In this document: one piece after another, positions 61,757 to 64,000 of the stretch | Layout of the letters: each line of letters starts with the position of its first letter | Position numbering within the stretch: position 1 is the stretch's first letter | From: an uncultured Gammaproteobacteria bacterium | GTDB lineage: Bacteria; Pseudomonadota; Gammaproteobacteria; JAADHQ01 | DNA length: 64,000 nucleotides | Assembly: GCA_947258755.1 (NCBI GenBank) | Contig: CAMYJO010000004.1 | Coordinates: 44,075 to 108,074 of the forward strand | Reading direction: 5' to 3' | Made by a program: the position numbers and the translations under genes | Notes under the pieces: generated by a model | Told to the model about the DNA's origin: nothing | Seen by the model: only the letters and a program-made list of their open reading frames with translations | The model's database searches: none

Positions 61757-62968
61757 ATGGCCACACCGAGTCATTACAAACGCAACGTCACCATATTGTC
61801 CTTGTGTCAGGCGCTATTCATGAGTGGCACGTCCTTAATGGTGGCAACCTCTGCACTGGTCGGCTTTTCTCTGAGCACGGACAAGACCTATGCCAGTATG
61901 GCGTTTGCGGCGCAACTACTGGCAACGATGTTGACGAGTATTCCGGCAGCGATGTTGATGGCACGTATCGGCAGGAAGCGCGCGTTTCAGCTTGCGGTAC
62001 TGGTGGCTATGCTCGGCGCGACGATCTGCACCGTTGCTATCATTCGCCATGATTTTGCTTTTTTCGTTGTTGGCAGCATTCTGTTAGGGGCCTTCTCCGG
62101 CTTTGCCAACTACTACCGCTTTACCGTCGCCGATAGTGTCGACCAGGAGTATAAAAGCCGCGCTATCTCCTATGTACTGGCCGGTGGCGTACTGGCCGCG
62201 ATCATTGGCCCCAACCTCGCCAACCTGACTCGCGATGTCATCAGTGGTGCAGCCTTCGCCGGTAGTTATGCAGCGCTCAATGTTTTATATATCTTGTCGT
62301 TTGCATTGTTATCATTTTTAAAGCTTCCGACAAAAGCCGATCAGCACGCTATCCCGGGGCAACGCAGTGGCCGACCTTTGATAGAGATTATGCGTCAACC
62401 GCGATTCATTATTGCCGTGGTTTGCGGCATGCTTGGCTTTGCCGTCATGTCACTGGTGATGACCGCAACGCCACTGGCAATGCATCATCATGCGCATCCA
62501 TTCTCCGACACCTCATTTGTTATTCAGTGGCATGTATTAGGCATGTTTGCACCTTCCTTCTTCACCGGCCAGCTTATTCATCGCTTTGGTTTGTTACCCA
62601 TCCTATTGATAGGTGCACTCTGCTCCCTGGCCTGCGTAGCGATTAATCTTGCCGGTACCAGCGTTAGCCATTTCTGGTTAGCCTTGTTGTTATTGGGGGT
62701 TGGCTGGAATTTCCTCTTTATTGGCTCAACGACCCTGTTGACCGAGGTCTATACCTCGCAGGAACGTTTCAAGACCCAGGCAATCAACGATTTTCTGGTT
62801 TTTTCAATGGTGTCGGCAGCTTCCCTAGGCGCCGGAATATTTCAACACCTATATGGCTGGCGCGTCGTTAACTATGCGGCGCTACCGGCGCTCGTCATTA
62901 TCCTGATTTGCCTGGGCTGGTTATACCGGGTCAATCAGGCCCATCTCGAGCAAACCGAAGCGGGGTAA
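61757..62968 (+). CDS. MFS transporter
   Basis: Twelve-segment permease of 403 residues. The MFS A-motif-like LMARIGRKRAFQLAVLVAML lies between segments 2 and 3. Segments 1-6 and 7-12 are separated by a basic loop (GQRSGRPLIEIMRQPRF). Substrate unknown. ATG at 61757 preferred over an adjacent TTG. Confidence 0.87.
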   Translation: MATPSHYKRNVTILSLCQALFMSGTSLMVATSALVGFSLSTDKTYASMAFAAQLLATMLTSIPAAMLMARIGRKRAFQLAVLVAMLGATICTVAIIRHDFAFFVVGSILLGAFSGFANYYRFTVADSVDQEYKSRAISYVLAGGVLAAIIGPNLANLTRDVISGAAFAGSYAALNVLYILSFALLSFLKLPTKADQHAIPGQRSGRPLIEIMRQPRFIIAVVCGMLGFAVMSLVMTATPLAMHHHAHPFSDTSFVIQWHVLGMFAPSFFTGQLIHRFGLLPILLIGALCSLACVAINLAGTSVSHFWLALLLLGVGWNFLFIGSTTLLTEVYTSQERFKTQAINDFLVFSMVSAASLGAGIFQHLYGWRVVNYAALPALVIILICLGWLYRVNQAHLEQTEAG

Positions 62969-63114
62969 CGCCGTCGACGATTGAGCAGCTGCAACTCTGG
63001 CCAGGTAAGAGATGTGACGGGACTTGTATTCACCACTAGCATTCCACATAATATTCAAGAATATACCAGCAGTCATACGAATGCGTATATAAATCAATCG
63101 ATTACGGAGTCTCT

Positions 63115-63627
63115 ATGAAACATCAGCTATGGCTTTTTCGACACGCAAAGTCTGATTGGGATAAACATGTACCCGATTCCAAAAGGCCGTTATCAAAGCG
63201 CGGTAAGAAAAATGCGATACGCATGGGCCAATGGATGTCTGAAAACCGCCTGATCCCCGACCACATCATAAGCTCTACCGCTGAACGCGCTTTCCAAACC
63301 TGCGAGTTCTTACAGCAGGGATTTCAAGGTGAGATTAATGTCCCTGTCTGGGACGAGCGTCTTTATATGGCCGACCACAATACCCTGCTGCAAGTCATCC
63401 AGGAACAAAGCAATCATGTTGAAAAGTTGATGCTCGTTGGTCACAACCCAGGCCTCGATGATCTATTAAAATTTTTGTGTGGCGAAGATCTTCCCCTGAC
63501 CGGTAAAGGCAAGCTGATGACCACCTCGACATTGGCCGTCGTCGAATTAACGGATACCTGGAGTAACATCAAGCCCTCTGAGAATCACCTGGTGCAACTA
63601 TCCCGTCCAAAGGAAATCTTCGAGTGA
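63115..63627 (+). CDS. SixA-type phosphohistidine phosphatase
   Basis: Histidine-phosphatase-superfamily protein of 170 residues. LFRHAKSDWDK provides the catalytic histidine (RHAKS is typical of SixA), RPLSKRGKKNA follows, and the second histidine is in LVGHNPGLDDLL. It may dephosphorylate HPr-like or Hpt proteins. Confidence 0.88.
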   Translation: MKHQLWLFRHAKSDWDKHVPDSKRPLSKRGKKNAIRMGQWMSENRLIPDHIISSTAERAFQTCEFLQQGFQGEINVPVWDERLYMADHNTLLQVIQEQSNHVEKLMLVGHNPGLDDLLKFLCGEDLPLTGKGKLMTTSTLAVVELTDTWSNIKPSENHLVQLSRPKEIFE

Positions 63628-63652
63628 TGATAACCTCAAAGAATACCCCGTC

Positions 63653-63997
63653 ATGATAAAGCTGACAAAGTCTCTACAGACATGGGGAAGCGATCTATTC
63701 AATGAGGCCCTGAAACAGGAAATACTACAACTGAATACCGATTTGCTGCCGCTGCAGCAAGGACTGAGGTGCAGCAGCTATGCTTCAGATAAAGACCTGA
63801 AAGTGATCATACTGAATGCCGTCGACGGCACTGACTGCATACATGCCAAAACCGGCGTCTTCTATACCGGCATTGTTAGCGGCTGTCATTGCGCAGATGA
63901 TCCAAGCCCTAACAACGAACAGCCCGAATATTGTGAAATTTTATTTGAAATCAATAAAACAACGGCGGAGACGGCTATACGCCTTTTATCTGAATAA
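63653..63997 (+). CDS. Conserved protein, unknown
   Basis: 114 residues, complete at the window end (stop at 63995-63997). Cysteines in RCSSYAS, DCIHA and SGCHCADD. Strand-rich, soluble. No family recognised. It lies 25 bases after the sixA stop and may be co-transcribed. Confidence 0.66.
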   Translation: MIKLTKSLQTWGSDLFNEALKQEILQLNTDLLPLQQGLRCSSYASDKDLKVIILNAVDGTDCIHAKTGVFYTGIVSGCHCADDPSPNNEQPEYCEILFEINKTTAETAIRLLSE

Positions 63998-64000
63998 CGA

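Overview
The window is chromosomal DNA of a gammaproteobacterium. The inference rests on gene order: a rpsU-yqeY-dnaG-rpoD macromolecular-synthesis block with tsaD divergent, hisBHAFIE running into tatABC, cbb3 oxidase ccoNOQP-ccoG-fixH beside an FNR/Anr-type regulator and ompW, and a GacA-box/Rsm-type small-RNA locus. The organism looks respiratory and able to work at low oxygen, most like the Chromatiales-type lineages. I cannot name a genus.

Layout. 1-2.4 kb: arsenic methylation operon (arsR-arsM, cut by the window start) and a MidA methyltransferase. 2.4-6.6 kb: pterin/folate genes (folM-like, folK, folB), plsY and tsaD. 6.7-11.4 kb: rpsU, yqeY, dnaG, rpoD. 11.6-12.1 kb: a tRNA-Ile(CAU) gene split by a group I intron, preceded by a broken copy of its own 5' end. 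12.5-19.1 kb: a 1702-residue secreted repeat protein and a repeat-rich secreted basic protein. 19.3-27.2 kb: DUF1059 protein, a cytochrome c' remnant, a ZntB-like transporter, an RND efflux pair and a DUF255 protein. 27.6-32.5 kb: an integron-type gene cassette array without integrase, with eight attC-like sites and seven or eight minus-strand cassettes. 32.8-41.2 kb: patatin, PiT phosphate transporter, tatCBA, his genes. 41.4-48.5 kb: Fnr/Anr, OmpW, cbb3 oxidase. 49-53.8 kb: a receiver/histidine-kinase cluster, dtd, pip. 53.9-54.4 kb: two tandem GGA-rich small-RNA candidates, the first under a near-consensus GacA box. 54.4-64 kb: typA and mixed small metabolic genes (methyltransferase, nitroreductase, cupin, MFS, SixA).

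Connections. Fnr/Anr carries the four expected cluster cysteines, and a near-perfect FNR box sits at class II spacing before ompW, just upstream of the oxidase operon; this suggests local oxygen control. The Rsm-like RNAs would sequester CsrA/RsmA, although neither that protein nor GacS/GacA is encoded here. Non-coding space is full of short palindromic repeat families: GTAGGAGCGG hairpins, CTAGTAGC repeats, a GGCATAAGGCCGTCC family and a CATAGTTTGGCCG element. One of these has split the duplicated tRNA 5' end.

The most novel-looking items are the tandem Rsm-type RNAs, the integrase-less attC array with two attC architectures, the intron-split tRNA with its disrupted partial copy, and a four-copy unnamed cysteine-flanked module in the large secreted protein.
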